Assembly: GCA_016927865.1 (NCBI GenBank)
Contig: JAFGLU010000047.1
Span: 1-64,000, forward strand
Direction of reading: 5' to 3'
Length of the DNA: 64,000 nt
DNA from: Anaerolineaceae bacterium
GTDB lineage: Bacteria; Chloroflexota; Anaerolineae; Anaerolineales; Anaerolineaceae
The position numbers and the translations under genes are program-made. The notes beneath the pieces are model-generated. The model saw only the letters and a list, made by a program, of their open reading frames with translations. It was not told where the DNA came from and made no database searches. Positions within the stretch are counted from its first letter, which is position 1. The number at the start of each line of letters is the position of its first letter. Positions 1 through 7,540 of the stretch are shown piece after piece.

Positions 1-847
1 AGGCTGGTCTGATGGGGTATCCGAAGCATCTCGCACCGACTTGAACGTCACCGCTGACCTCAGTGTCACCGCGAACTTCGCCATTGACACCTTCGCCCTA
101 AACTACTATGTCAGCGCGGGGGGAAGCTTGACCGGTCAAATTTCTCAGCTCGTGAACTACGGCGCAGATGGTGCAGCTGTCACTGCCGTCCCCAACACCG
201 GCTACCACTTCGTCAACTGGTCGGACGGCTCCACCGCCAACCCTCGTACAGATACCAATGTAACAGCTAACGTCGACGTCACCGCTAACTTCGCAATCAA
301 TAGCTTCACGATCACGGCGTCCGGCGGTCAGAACGGCTCCATCTCTCCCTCTGGTTCAGTCAGCGTTGCGTACGGTGCCAGCCAAACCTTCACCTTTACT
401 CCTGATTCAGGTTACCGTGTCTCCGATGTTGTCGTTGACGATGTTTCCGTCGGTTCGGTAACAACCTACACCTTCGAGAATATATCGGGTGACCATTTGA
501 TCTCCGTAAGCTTCGTCGCAAACACGCTTCCTGTCATTACCGAAGGTGATTCCATCGCCGTAACGATGGGACGCAACGGAACAGTAATTCCCTTCGCCCT
601 GACCTTGAACGCCACTGACCTGGACAGTGACACCCTTACCTGGAGCATTTTGACTCAGGCAGGACATGGTGAGGCTTCAGCCGAAGGAACAGGAACATCA
701 ATTGCCATCGGCTACACACCCGCGTCTAATTATTCCGGATCAGATAGCTTTGTCGTCCAGGTTACTGATAGCGAGGGTGGCACAGACACCATTGCTGTGA
801 ACGTTGTCATTAAAGTGTTTGTGTTCCTGCCGCTGCTCATGAGGTAA
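1..847 (+). CDS. Secreted repeat protein, C-terminal part (5' end outside window)
   Basis: The frame is open from base 2, so this is the C-terminal 281 or so residues of a longer secreted protein. It contains two units of a Listeria-Bacteroides/InlB B-type repeat (WSDG..., R.D.NVTA..., VTANFAI), then a further beta-rich unit ([11 protein letters not shown]). A cadherin-like Ig segment rich in Asp follows ([25 protein letters not shown]). These domains are typical of surface or extracellular adhesion proteins. The last residues are [10 protein letters not shown], a hydrophobic tail with a terminal Arg that recurs in the small protein at 5784-6104. No catalytic residues are visible. A perfect hairpin terminator follows 32 bases after the stop. 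Start, signal peptide and full domain count cannot be judged. Confidence 0.8.
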   Translation, partial: GWSDGVSEASRTDLNVTADLSVTANFAIDTFALNYYVSAGGSLTGQISQLVNYGADGAAVTAVPNTGYHFVNWSDGSTANPRTDTNVTANVDVTANFAINSFTITASGGQNGSISPSGSVSVAYGASQTFTFTPDSGYRVSDVVVDDVSVGSVTTYTFENISGDHLISVSFVANTLPVITEGDSIAVTMGRNGTVIPFALTLNATDLDSDTLTWSILTQAGHGEASAEGTGTSIAIGYTPASNYSGSDSFVVQVTDSEGGTDTIAVNVVIKVFVFLPLLMR

Positions 848-878
848 TGCTTATTTTCTTAGTTCGATATTTAGAAGA

Positions 879-915
879 TTCAAAAGAGGGCAGTGCTAAA
901 CCGCCCTCTTTTGAA
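879..915 (+). terminator. Rho-independent terminator of the repeat protein gene
   Basis: A perfect 13-bp inverted repeat (879-891 with 903-915, arm TTCAAAAGAGGGC) has an 11-base loop and an A-run/T-run on its two sides, so it could stop transcription in both directions. It lies inside the longest possible upstream extension of the next reading frame, which argues that the next gene starts at 1027. Confidence 0.85.
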
Positions 916-969
916 TCTCCGAACAGCTGCTTTAAAACATCTTCAACTGAGCGATCTTTGGCGACATTG

Positions 970-975
970 TATAAT
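970..975 (+). promoter_or_regulatory. Candidate -10 box for the dehydrogenase gene
   Basis: A perfect TATAAT lies 51 bases upstream of the GTG start at 1027 and just after the terminator. No convincing -35 box sits at 16-18 bp, so the assignment is weak. Confidence 0.35.
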
Positions 976-1026
976 GATCTTATACCCGATCATCGAGCGA
1001 ATATTCGCGAAAGAAGAGGCCTACCC

Positions 1027-1866
1027 GTGGAAAATATCGGCATCCTTCACCCTGGCGAGATGGGTTCATCCATCGCCTGGAATGCCCAAATCAGCGGCCA
1101 CACGCTTTTTTGGGTTTCGGATGGGCGTAGCCCAGAGACCCGCATGCGTGCTGAAAAACTCTCTCTGACCGAAACAAAATCCCTGGAAGAGTTGGTTCAG
1201 AATTGCTCCATTTTAATCTCCGTCTGCCCACCCCATGCTGCAGAAGAAGTTGCCGGTCAAGTATGCACAACATCCTTCCAAGGACTATACGCCGATCTAA
1301 ATGCGATCTCGCCCCAACGGGCAGTGTGCATTGGTGAAATGATGCAATCGCACGGAATCATCTTTGTCGACGGCGGAATCATCGGCGGCCCAGCCTGGAA
1401 GCCCGGCGACACCTGGCTCCATCTATCCGGCAGCGAGGCGCAGTCCGTGGCCGGCCTGTTCTCCGGCGGTCCGCTGCAAACCGAGGTCATCGGGGATGAA
1501 ATCGGGAAGGCGTCTGCTTTGAAGATGTGCTTCGCAGCCTACACCAAAGGCAGCACGGCGTTGCTATGCGCAATTCTTGCGGCAGCCGAAGGGCTGGATG
1601 TGCGCCGGGAGTTGGAACAACAGTGGTCATCCGACGGCTCTAATTTCGCCGAACAAACCCGCCAGCGAGTCACACGAGTGACTGCCAAAGCCTGGCGCTT
1701 TTCTGGCGAAATGGAAGAAATCGCGGCCACCTTTTCTGAAACCGGGCTGCCCGGCGGCTTTCACCAGGCAGCCGCGGAAATCTATTCGAGGATGGCGGAT
1801 TTCAAGAACCAGCCATCCCCACCTGATCTCGCTGAAGTACTGTCTGCTTTACTGAACCGTTCATAA
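1027..1866 (+). CDS. 6-phosphogluconate dehydrogenase-like NAD(P)-binding protein (DUF1932 type)
   Basis: The 279-aa product starts with a Rossmann fold whose nucleotide loop reads GILHPGEMG (residues 5-13). The C-terminal helical half (SALKMCFAAYTKGSTALL) matches DUF1932, the C-terminal domain of a beta-hydroxyacid dehydrogenase subgroup. Such proteins oxidise or reduce hydroxy acids with NAD(P). The substrate cannot be read from sequence. The frame is open back to 847, but that would run through the terminator at 879-915. The GTG at 1027 has a purine-rich AGAAGAGG upstream and places the glycine loop where the family expects it. The gene is 58 bp upstream of an alpha-mannosidase in the same direction, so a role in sugar-acid metabolism is possible but inferred. 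Confidence 0.75.
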   Translation: MENIGILHPGEMGSSIAWNAQISGHTLFWVSDGRSPETRMRAEKLSLTETKSLEELVQNCSILISVCPPHAAEEVAGQVCTTSFQGLYADLNAISPQRAVCIGEMMQSHGIIFVDGGIIGGPAWKPGDTWLHLSGSEAQSVAGLFSGGPLQTEVIGDEIGKASALKMCFAAYTKGSTALLCAILAAAEGLDVRRELEQQWSSDGSNFAEQTRQRVTRVTAKAWRFSGEMEEIAATFSETGLPGGFHQAAAEIYSRMADFKNQPSPPDLAEVLSALLNRS

Positions 1867-1924
1867 TCGGATAGCTCCTCGAATAACTAACCTAACGGCT
1901 TTTTGAACAACAAAAGGAGGAACC

Positions 1925-4369
1925 ATGAACCAGGCAAGAAACCCGGCCGAGATGGAACTTCGTCAACGACTAGGCATTCCTGCAGATGCGGGGCACGTGC
2001 TGGTCTTTTCCGAGTCCAGCCACTGGGATCCCAACTGGCTCTTCACTGCCGGAGAGTATTTCGAGCGTTTTGTGCACAGTAACCTCGACCAGGCCTTGGA
2101 CGCGCTTCAGCAGGAGCCGCGTCGAATTTATTCGGTAGAGTGTATGTTCTTCCTGCGCATGTATTGGGATCGCTATCCTGAGAAGCAAGCCCTCATCCGT
2201 GAGTATGTGAACAATGGACGGTTGCGCCTGACAAGCAGCGGCGTTACCACGGCGGATACCATTGTGCCCAGTGCCGAGGCAATTTTGCGTGATCTTCTCA
2301 TCGGGCAAGAGTGGCTGCGCGCCAACGGAATGCACCAGGAGCCAAAGCTGGCTTACTTTACCGACAGCTTCGGATGCACGCCGTCACTGCCTTCCATGCT
2401 CAGCGCTGCCGGTTTCGATCGCACCGCAATCACCCGAGTAGATGGAATGTACTTTATGGGCTGCGATTTAGAATCTGCGAAAAATTTCCCCAGGCCAGGA
2501 TCGACCGCAGAGCGCCTGCTGAAACAAGAACGCAGCCTCGATTTTGTCTGGCGCGATCAAAGCGGCGCCGAGTTGTTAACCCATTGGAATGCATATACCT
2601 ACGGTCAGGGCGACATGCTGGCCTTTACCGGACTCAGCAGGGTTTACCTTGTTCGGGTTGCCTTTTCCAACCGCTCAGACTCTCACATTGCCCGTCGCAT
2701 TCATGAATACACTGCACAGCTATCACCCTATAGCCGCACGCCTTACCTATACTGCCCCATTGGCTTTGATTTCGTCGAGCCTATCCCCGAACTAACCTCG
2801 CTTCTGGATCGATATAACCAGAATCATTATCCGACGACCGGGGTGTGGGTAGTGAACGCTGGATTGGACGATTATCTTTCTTTGATCGAATTCCACAAAG
2901 AGACGCTTCCTGTCATCCAACTGGATCCCAACCCTTATTGGACAGGCTTCTACACGGCTCGGCCAACCCTCAAGCAACGCGGGGGCAAATTGGTTAACAA
3001 TCTGTTGTTGGCCGAAAAACTATCTTTCCATCCGCAAAACCAACTCCCAGAAGAAAACATCGCCGCACGTTTGGAAGAAGCCTGGTGGCGCGCAGCCGTC
3101 TCAAATCACCATGATTTCATCACCGGCACCTCACCTGATCGGGTCGCCGAAGAGGAACAGATTCCTTGGCTAGATCAAGCCTTGCAATCGGTAAACCCAG
3201 TGCTCGAACAACTTAGCCAGGGGCTGCCCTCACCCTCTACACACTTACAAGGGGGCGATTCCGTCCGCTGGGAACGAGTAGACGACACAATCCGCATAAA
3301 GACCACCCATTACCATTTGCAGCTAGATGAAAACGCCGGAGGTATCGTCATCCAGCAGCTACACTCTCGTGATTCCCAGACACCCCTTCTGCAGGCTGCC
3401 TCGAATGAACTGGTCAGCTACCAGGAATCGGGTGGCTTGTGGCGCATGGGGTATGAGTTTGCCGGTGGCAAATGGAAGGAGTCAGCTCGGGATCGCCGAA
3501 ATCCCGTTCCCATAAAGGTGATCGGGAGAGAAGGTGGGCTGGAATTGTCCAGCCAGGTAGAACTAGACGGCGAACTCTTCACACACCGGTTATTTATCAG
3601 CAACACTTCACCGTTGATATTTGGGCGTGTGGAAGGGAAAGCCGCCCAGGGTCACACAGTCACGGTTCGTTTGAACACCGGCATCCACACTAATAACTTG
3701 TGGATGGATACGCCGGGCGGGATGGTAAAACGTCCGCCAGAACGTATCTACTACCCCACCTATTGGCCTTTGCATCGCTTCGTCCATATTCAGGCAGAAG
3801 CTGGACGCGGGCTGGCAGTCTTCCAGGCGTTTCCTGGAGCAATCTCCTACCAACCGGATGGCCGACTGGAACTCGTCGCCGCGCGTAATGCAACCAAAGA
3901 AAAGGTTTTCGGCTTCATCAGCATTCCCGGCAATCCAGCCAGCGGTCACGAGCGCGAAAGCTACACCTTCGATTACGCCCTGCTTTTCACAGAGAAAGGC
4001 GACTGGCAGGAAAACAATCTAGCCGCACACCTGCGTACATTTTCTATATCTCCCTGGAGTGAGAAAAAAGATCGCTCGCCACAAATCGCCGCCGAATCAA
4101 TCCTCACGACAAACATTCCAGACGTATGGGTGGCTGCAATCAAACCCGCCTCTCGCGGCGAAGGGATTATAGTACGCCTGAATGCTCTGACAACACCCGA
4201 GTTGCCTGTTCTACTTTCATCTCCCGAAATCAAAGTAACTCAGGCATTTCTGTGCGATGCCCGCGAACGTGACATCCACCCGTTGACTGTTCAGAATGGC
4301 GCCACGGAAGTTAGAATGGCGGGAACGGTTGCCACGGTTCGGTTAATCACATCGGAGACTTACGGTTAA
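1925..4369 (+). CDS. Alpha-mannosidase, glycoside hydrolase family 38
   Basis: The 814-aa protein hydrolyses terminal alpha-mannosides by the retaining GH38 mechanism. The N-terminal catalytic domain has the zinc-binding SHWDPNW near residue 33-38 and the nucleophile in TDSFG, Asp at about 147. The helical middle domain carries SNHHDFITGTSPDRV near residue 395-405, where family members have a further zinc-site His/Asp pair. The C-terminal half is the beta-sandwich region of GH38. No signal peptide is seen, so the enzyme is probably cytoplasmic and works on imported oligosaccharides. AAAAGGAGGAACC gives a strong ribosome site just before the ATG. A GH2 beta-mannosidase is encoded at 26192-28741, which would complement it. 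The exact linkage specificity is unknown. Confidence 0.9.
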   Translation: MNQARNPAEMELRQRLGIPADAGHVLVFSESSHWDPNWLFTAGEYFERFVHSNLDQALDALQQEPRRIYSVECMFFLRMYWDRYPEKQALIREYVNNGRLRLTSSGVTTADTIVPSAEAILRDLLIGQEWLRANGMHQEPKLAYFTDSFGCTPSLPSMLSAAGFDRTAITRVDGMYFMGCDLESAKNFPRPGSTAERLLKQERSLDFVWRDQSGAELLTHWNAYTYGQGDMLAFTGLSRVYLVRVAFSNRSDSHIARRIHEYTAQLSPYSRTPYLYCPIGFDFVEPIPELTSLLDRYNQNHYPTTGVWVVNAGLDDYLSLIEFHKETLPVIQLDPNPYWTGFYTARPTLKQRGGKLVNNLLLAEKLSFHPQNQLPEENIAARLEEAWWRAAVSNHHDFITGTSPDRVAEEEQIPWLDQALQSVNPVLEQLSQGLPSPSTHLQGGDSVRWERVDDTIRIKTTHYHLQLDENAGGIVIQQLHSRDSQTPLLQAASNELVSYQESGGLWRMGYEFAGGKWKESARDRRNPVPIKVIGREGGLELSSQVELDGELFTHRLFISNTSPLIFGRVEGKAAQGHTVTVRLNTGIHTNNLWMDTPGGMVKRPPERIYYPTYWPLHRFVHIQAEAGRGLAVFQAFPGAISYQPDGRLELVAARNATKEKVFGFISIPGNPASGHERESYTFDYALLFTEKGDWQENNLAAHLRTFSISPWSEKKDRSPQIAAESILTTNIPDVWVAAIKPASRGEGIIVRLNALTTPELPVLLSSPEIKVTQAFLCDARERDIHPLTVQNGATEVRMAGTVATVRLITSETYG

Positions 4370-4483
4370 TCTTCGATTTAGCGAACTTGTTACAAACTTC
4401 TGCCAAAGTGGTTCATTCCTGGGATTTGGTGACTGAAAACCTGGGGAATTTCGGAAAATCATTCATCCATAACCCCGATTCTT

Positions 4484-4492
4484 TGCTATGAT
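4484..4492 (+). promoter_or_regulatory. Extended -10 promoter for the lipoprotein operon
   Basis: TGC followed by TATGAT (4487-4492) forms an extended -10 element that needs little -35 help. Transcription would begin near 4499, immediately before the palindromic element 4504-4621. The message at 4663 would then carry a structured leader of about 160 bases. Confidence 0.5.
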
Positions 4493-4503
4493 GAATATAT
4501 CTT

Positions 4504-4621
4504 CGATGGTAATTGCTCAGGCTGAGCGGTAGAAGTTCCAATTAGAGGTGTATGTGGGCGAAGCTCCCACATACACCTTTTATTTGGCCTCTTTCCCCAG
4601 ATAACTGAGAAGTTACCATCG
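4504..4621. repeat. 118-bp imperfect palindrome with terminator-like core
   Basis: Outer arms CGATGGTAA (4504-4512) and TTACCATCG (4613-4621) are perfectly complementary, and pairing continues imperfectly inward (CTCAG with CTGAG). The core is a perfect 13-bp stem, 4546-4558 with 4566-4578, followed by TTTTATTT. Read on the minus strand, the core centre is GCTTCGC, as in the palindromes at 16094, 38898 and 44507. It may act as a terminator or attenuator, or be an immobile relic of a palindromic mobile element. The centre of the outer arms coincides with the centre of the core. Confidence 0.7.
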
Positions 4622-4662
4622 GCTAACCTTTTGTTGGGTCCTTAAGAAAGGAGGAATGGAAC

Positions 4663-5787
4663 ATGAAGCATTATTCGTTATCCAAGACCTTCTTATCGAT
4701 AATAATTATTGGCCTCCTGGGAGCCGTGCTTCTGACCGCTTGCACAGGGGTTCCCCCCAAGGTTAGCTACCAAGGGCGGTTGACAGACGAGAACGGTACG
4801 CCTCTGAACGGAACTTTCTCGTTCACCCTAGGGGTGTACGTAGTAGAGGAGGGAGGCGATCCCCTATATACCGAAACGAAGGATGTCGTTGTCACGGATG
4901 GTTTGTTCGACTCTACCTTGGGACCGTCGACCCTACAGGCGGGTCTGGACCCGGAATGGCTGACCAAACCACTGTGGCTGCAAGTATCCATAAACGCCGA
5001 GGTGCTTACACCCCGCCAGCAGTTACTGGGTTCACCCTACGCCCTCACCCTGATGGCTGGAGCGGTGGTGGCAGGAGAGCTAAACGACTCGGTGCATGGG
5101 GATATTACGGGCGCTGTCCTGACGGTCGCTAACCGGGATGATAGGTCGCTTGGCAACCCCTTGCCGGCCCTAAGCGTCCAAGGGCGGGGCGGGCTTGAAG
5201 TTGTGGGCTATGAAAATAGCGATGGTAAGACTTACGCAGGTACCATCCATAGCCTTATTTCCTCACCCCACAGTGATCTCGTACTGGCAACAAACGACGA
5301 ATTACACATCGCCCTTGATGCAGACAATAACTCAACCAGCTCCCTGCGAGTTTCCGACGGCGGCGGTGCTGATGTGTGTACCATCAATGAATCGGGAAAC
5401 CTGCATTGTATTGGGACCTTGACGATGGGGGGCACAAAGAGCGCAGTTGTTCCAGTGGATGGCCAACAGCGTTTATTGTATGCTATCGAAAGCCCCGAAG
5501 TCTGGTTTGAGGATTTCGGCAGCGGCGCTCTAGTTAATGGCGTTGGTGCAATAGCTATCGACCCGCTCTTCGCCGCCACGGTCAACCTGACCGATTATCA
5601 TGTTTTCGTCACGCCGCTGGGCGACTGCCAGGGATTATATGTGACCGCCAAAACACATGCCGGTTTTGAAGTACATGAGTTGAACGGAGGCACAGCCAAC
5701 ACCCACTTTGACTACCGTCTGGTTGCAAAGCGCCTGGGGTATGAGGAGGAGCGACTGGAACTGGCCAGCCCCGTGGAGGAGCCATGA
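4663..5787 (+). CDS. Secreted lipoprotein of unknown function
   Basis: The 374-aa product has a classic lipoprotein signal: Lys/Ser-rich start, hydrophobic stretch, and lipobox LLTAC with the acylated Cys near residue 27. Residues about 33-115 (VSYQGRLTDENGTPLNG...) look like the short beta-sandwich often found at the start of secreted or fibre-like bacterial proteins. The C-terminal third (from about VPVDGQQRLLYAIESPEVWF) resembles a structural domain of similar proteins. No enzyme motif is visible. AAAGGAGGAATGG provides a strong ribosome site. The gene overlaps the next one by ATGA, so the two are translated together. A role at the cell surface is inferred. Confidence 0.75.
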   Translation: MKHYSLSKTFLSIIIIGLLGAVLLTACTGVPPKVSYQGRLTDENGTPLNGTFSFTLGVYVVEEGGDPLYTETKDVVVTDGLFDSTLGPSTLQAGLDPEWLTKPLWLQVSINAEVLTPRQQLLGSPYALTLMAGAVVAGELNDSVHGDITGAVLTVANRDDRSLGNPLPALSVQGRGGLEVVGYENSDGKTYAGTIHSLISSPHSDLVLATNDELHIALDADNNSTSSLRVSDGGGADVCTINESGNLHCIGTLTMGGTKSAVVPVDGQQRLLYAIESPEVWFEDFGSGALVNGVGAIAIDPLFAATVNLTDYHVFVTPLGDCQGLYVTAKTHAGFEVHELNGGTANTHFDYRLVAKRLGYEEERLELASPVEEP

Positions 5788-6104
5788 AACGGCGTTCTCT
5801 CCCCTATTTAGCCGGCCTCGTACTGGCACTTTTGTTGATATCGATCATTACCCAACCGGGCAGTTCACTTAGGACAGCCTCCACCGACCTACCAGCCGCC
5901 CCCATGAGTCAATCAGCACATTACAACCTCTCCTGGGACGCAATCGGCAGCGGTGGCGGGGTACTCTCATCACCGAACTACAAGTTACGCCATACCATCG
6001 GCCAACCATCCGTCGGTAACATGACCAACCCCAATTACGCACTACATGCCGGTTACTGGCAGTGGTTTTATCAGAAGGTCTTCCTGCCGCTCATCCTGCG
6101 GTGA
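5784..6104 (+). CDS. Small secreted protein with FLPL-type C-terminal tail
   Basis: The 106-aa protein has an N-terminal signal or anchor segment (RRSLPYLAGLVLALLLISII). Its conserved-looking middle contains SSPNYKLRHTIGQPSVG and YALHAGYWQ. It ends in KVFLPLILR, nearly the same as the end of the protein at 1-847 ([11 protein letters not shown]). The mature protein would be only about 75 residues. The start codon overlaps the stop of the preceding lipoprotein gene (ATGA), so they form an operon. The function is unknown. The tail may be a sorting or anchoring signal, but nothing in this window shows a dedicated processing enzyme. Confidence 0.75.
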   Translation: MKRRSLPYLAGLVLALLLISIITQPGSSLRTASTDLPAAPMSQSAHYNLSWDAIGSGGGVLSSPNYKLRHTIGQPSVGNMTNPNYALHAGYWQWFYQKVFLPLILR

Positions 6105-6489
6105 TCTACGATGTGGGTGCGATAACTTAAGAACAACAGCTTCTAATCTTGTCCTCTCCCATCTGGACCGGTCCGGATATTCGCCAATTGGTGAGGCAAG
6201 TGCTATCCGAGCTGGTCCAGGCGCTGTGCGATTCTGCCTGCTAGCTGTATGCCATCATCTTCGTCGCAACCGGCCGCATTTTATAAGCTGGCCTCACACC
6301 CCAATATGTGGGTTTCACCACGTAATTCCTAATGAATGTCCAATGTCCCCTATTGAGATTTAATTTATCTGGTTTATAATTACACTGAAATAGTCCGAAT
6401 TCCTTGATTCGGCCCATTTCTGACTTTCCAGTTGAACCCCGCAATAATTGTGGGTTTCGAGCTTACCTCATCGCTTAAAGGAGTTTTGT
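6105..6489. other. Intergenic region, mostly featureless
   Basis: These 385 bases hold no convincing gene. The open frames here are short and lack codon signal or ribosome sites. The identifiable items are the promoter at 6353-6380 and an imperfect palindrome at 6434-6458 (11 of 12 positions paired), which could be an operator for the gene at 6490. Confidence 0.6.
6353..6380 (+). promoter_or_regulatory. Sigma-70 type promoter for the DoxX-like gene
   Basis: TTGAGA at 6353-6358 and a perfect TATAAT at 6375-6380 are separated by 16 bp. Only one base departs from consensus. The start codon is 110 bases downstream, leaving room for a leader that contains the palindrome 6434-6458. Confidence 0.7.
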
Positions 6490-7065
6490 ATGTCGCAAAA
6501 AGAAATAACTGCTAACGCTGTTTTTGCCGATCCCCCGTTCGCCCAGAGTTTATTCAACAGCCCAAAATGGGCCTGGTTATGGTTGCTTGCCCGCCTGTAC
6601 GTGGGTTACACCTGGTTGTCCTCAGGTCTTGGGAAACTATCAAACCCCGGCTGGACTCAAACAGGCGAGGCGCTGAAAGGCTTCTGGGAACGTGCAGTAG
6701 CCATTCCCGACGCTCCGGCTCGGCCCATGATCGCTTTTGACTGGTACCGTGCCTTCTTACAGTTAATGATTGACGCCGGAGCCTACACATGGTTCGCTAA
6801 ACTGATTTTTGTCGGCGAAATTCTGATTGGTGTGGTGCTGATCTTGGGCTTGTTCACCGGGATTGCCGCTTTCTTCGGTGGATTCATGAATTGGAATTTC
6901 ATGATGGCCGGAACCGCCAGCACCAACCCGCTTTTGTTCACCATATCGATTCTCCTGATCCTTGGCTGGAAAACCGCCGGATGGTGGGGTCTGGACCGCT
7001 TTGTGTTACCAGCCTTAGGCACCCCCTGGCAACCCGGAAAAATATTCGGTAGAAAAGCGGCTTAA
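6490..7065 (+). CDS. DoxX-family membrane protein
   Basis: The 191-aa protein has about four membrane segments. The DoxX-like pattern is recognisable: LARLYVGYTWLSSGLGK in the first segment, then AKLIFVGEILIGVVLILGLFTG and a final helix before the DRFVLPALG tail. DoxX relatives include the small subunit of thiosulfate:quinone oxidoreductase and many redox-linked membrane proteins of unknown role. The frame is open from 6448, but the ATG at 6490 is preceded by AAAGGAG at a good distance and is preferred. The gene is monocistronic, with its own promoter and a strong terminator at 7086-7133. A second, distinct DoxX-like protein is at 41586-42050. Confidence 0.8.
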   Translation: MSQKEITANAVFADPPFAQSLFNSPKWAWLWLLARLYVGYTWLSSGLGKLSNPGWTQTGEALKGFWERAVAIPDAPARPMIAFDWYRAFLQLMIDAGAYTWFAKLIFVGEILIGVVLILGLFTGIAAFFGGFMNWNFMMAGTASTNPLLFTISILLILGWKTAGWWGLDRFVLPALGTPWQPGKIFGRKAA

Positions 7066-7085
7066 TCCCCAAAAATATAAAGAAG

Positions 7086-7133
7086 GCCACGAGGTTCAGC
7101 GAATCACAATTTGCGACAACCTCGTGGCTTTTT
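7086..7133 (+). terminator. Rho-independent terminator after the DoxX-like gene
   Basis: Perfect 11-bp arms GCCACGAGGTT (7086-7096) and AACCTCGTGGC (7118-7128) are followed by TTTTT. The stem begins 20 bases after the stop codon. Confidence 0.85.
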
Positions 7134-7241
7134 GATTTGTCTTCCAGATCAAAATTCAGAATCTGCCAGACTCTATCATATCGGCGTTTTCCAATCCGAT
7201 TATTATTCAATATACCAGCCAGATGGCGGTATTGGCTAAGA

Positions 7242-7455
7242 GTGTGCACGCAAAGGTTGTCATGGTGAAAAAAGCAACCCCCACCCGGCCTCCCCCAAAT
7301 TCCAAAAAGCACGGAATTTAGGGGAGGAGCAGCGTCCAGATGTCACTCACAGGTCGTTTTTGATGTGATTCTGGCTCCTTCCCCCAAATCCGTTCTTGAT
7401 TTGGGGGAAGGCAGGGGATGGGGGTTAAAGTGGCTGACAACATTTGCTTGCACAC
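7242..7455. mobile_element. 214-bp MITE with imperfect terminal repeats and 9-bp target duplication
   Basis: The ends are imperfect inverted repeats: GTGTGCACGCAAAGGTTGTCA at the left, and its match GTGTGCAAGCAAATGTTGTCA when the right end is read on the other strand. The match continues inward to AACCCCCA and CCCCCAAAT blocks, about 50 bp in all. Direct repeats TGGCTAAGA flank it exactly (7233-7241 and 7456-7464). Each half is itself a hairpin (7289-7325 and 7377-7411). There is no open frame for a transposase, so it must be mobilised in trans. The parent element is not in this window. Confidence 0.8.
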
Positions 7456-7540
7456 TGGCTAAGAATGCCGACCGTTAATCCACCCAAATGCGGTAAAATG
7501 GGTGAAGTTCCATTACCCAATCAACATATCAGGTTTTAAT

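Noticed and set aside
4511-4540. tRNA D-arm-like stretch (GCTCAG...GGTAGAAG) in the leader of the lipoprotein operon
   Set aside because: Acceptor stem, anticodon arm and T-arm consensus do not follow at tRNA spacing; the sequence is better explained as part of the 118-bp palindrome.
6307-6458. 10-bp direct repeats TGTGGGTTTC about 130 bp apart, possible target duplication
   Set aside because: The 132 bases between them have no matching inverted ends, and the left end does not resemble the right end, so this is probably chance.
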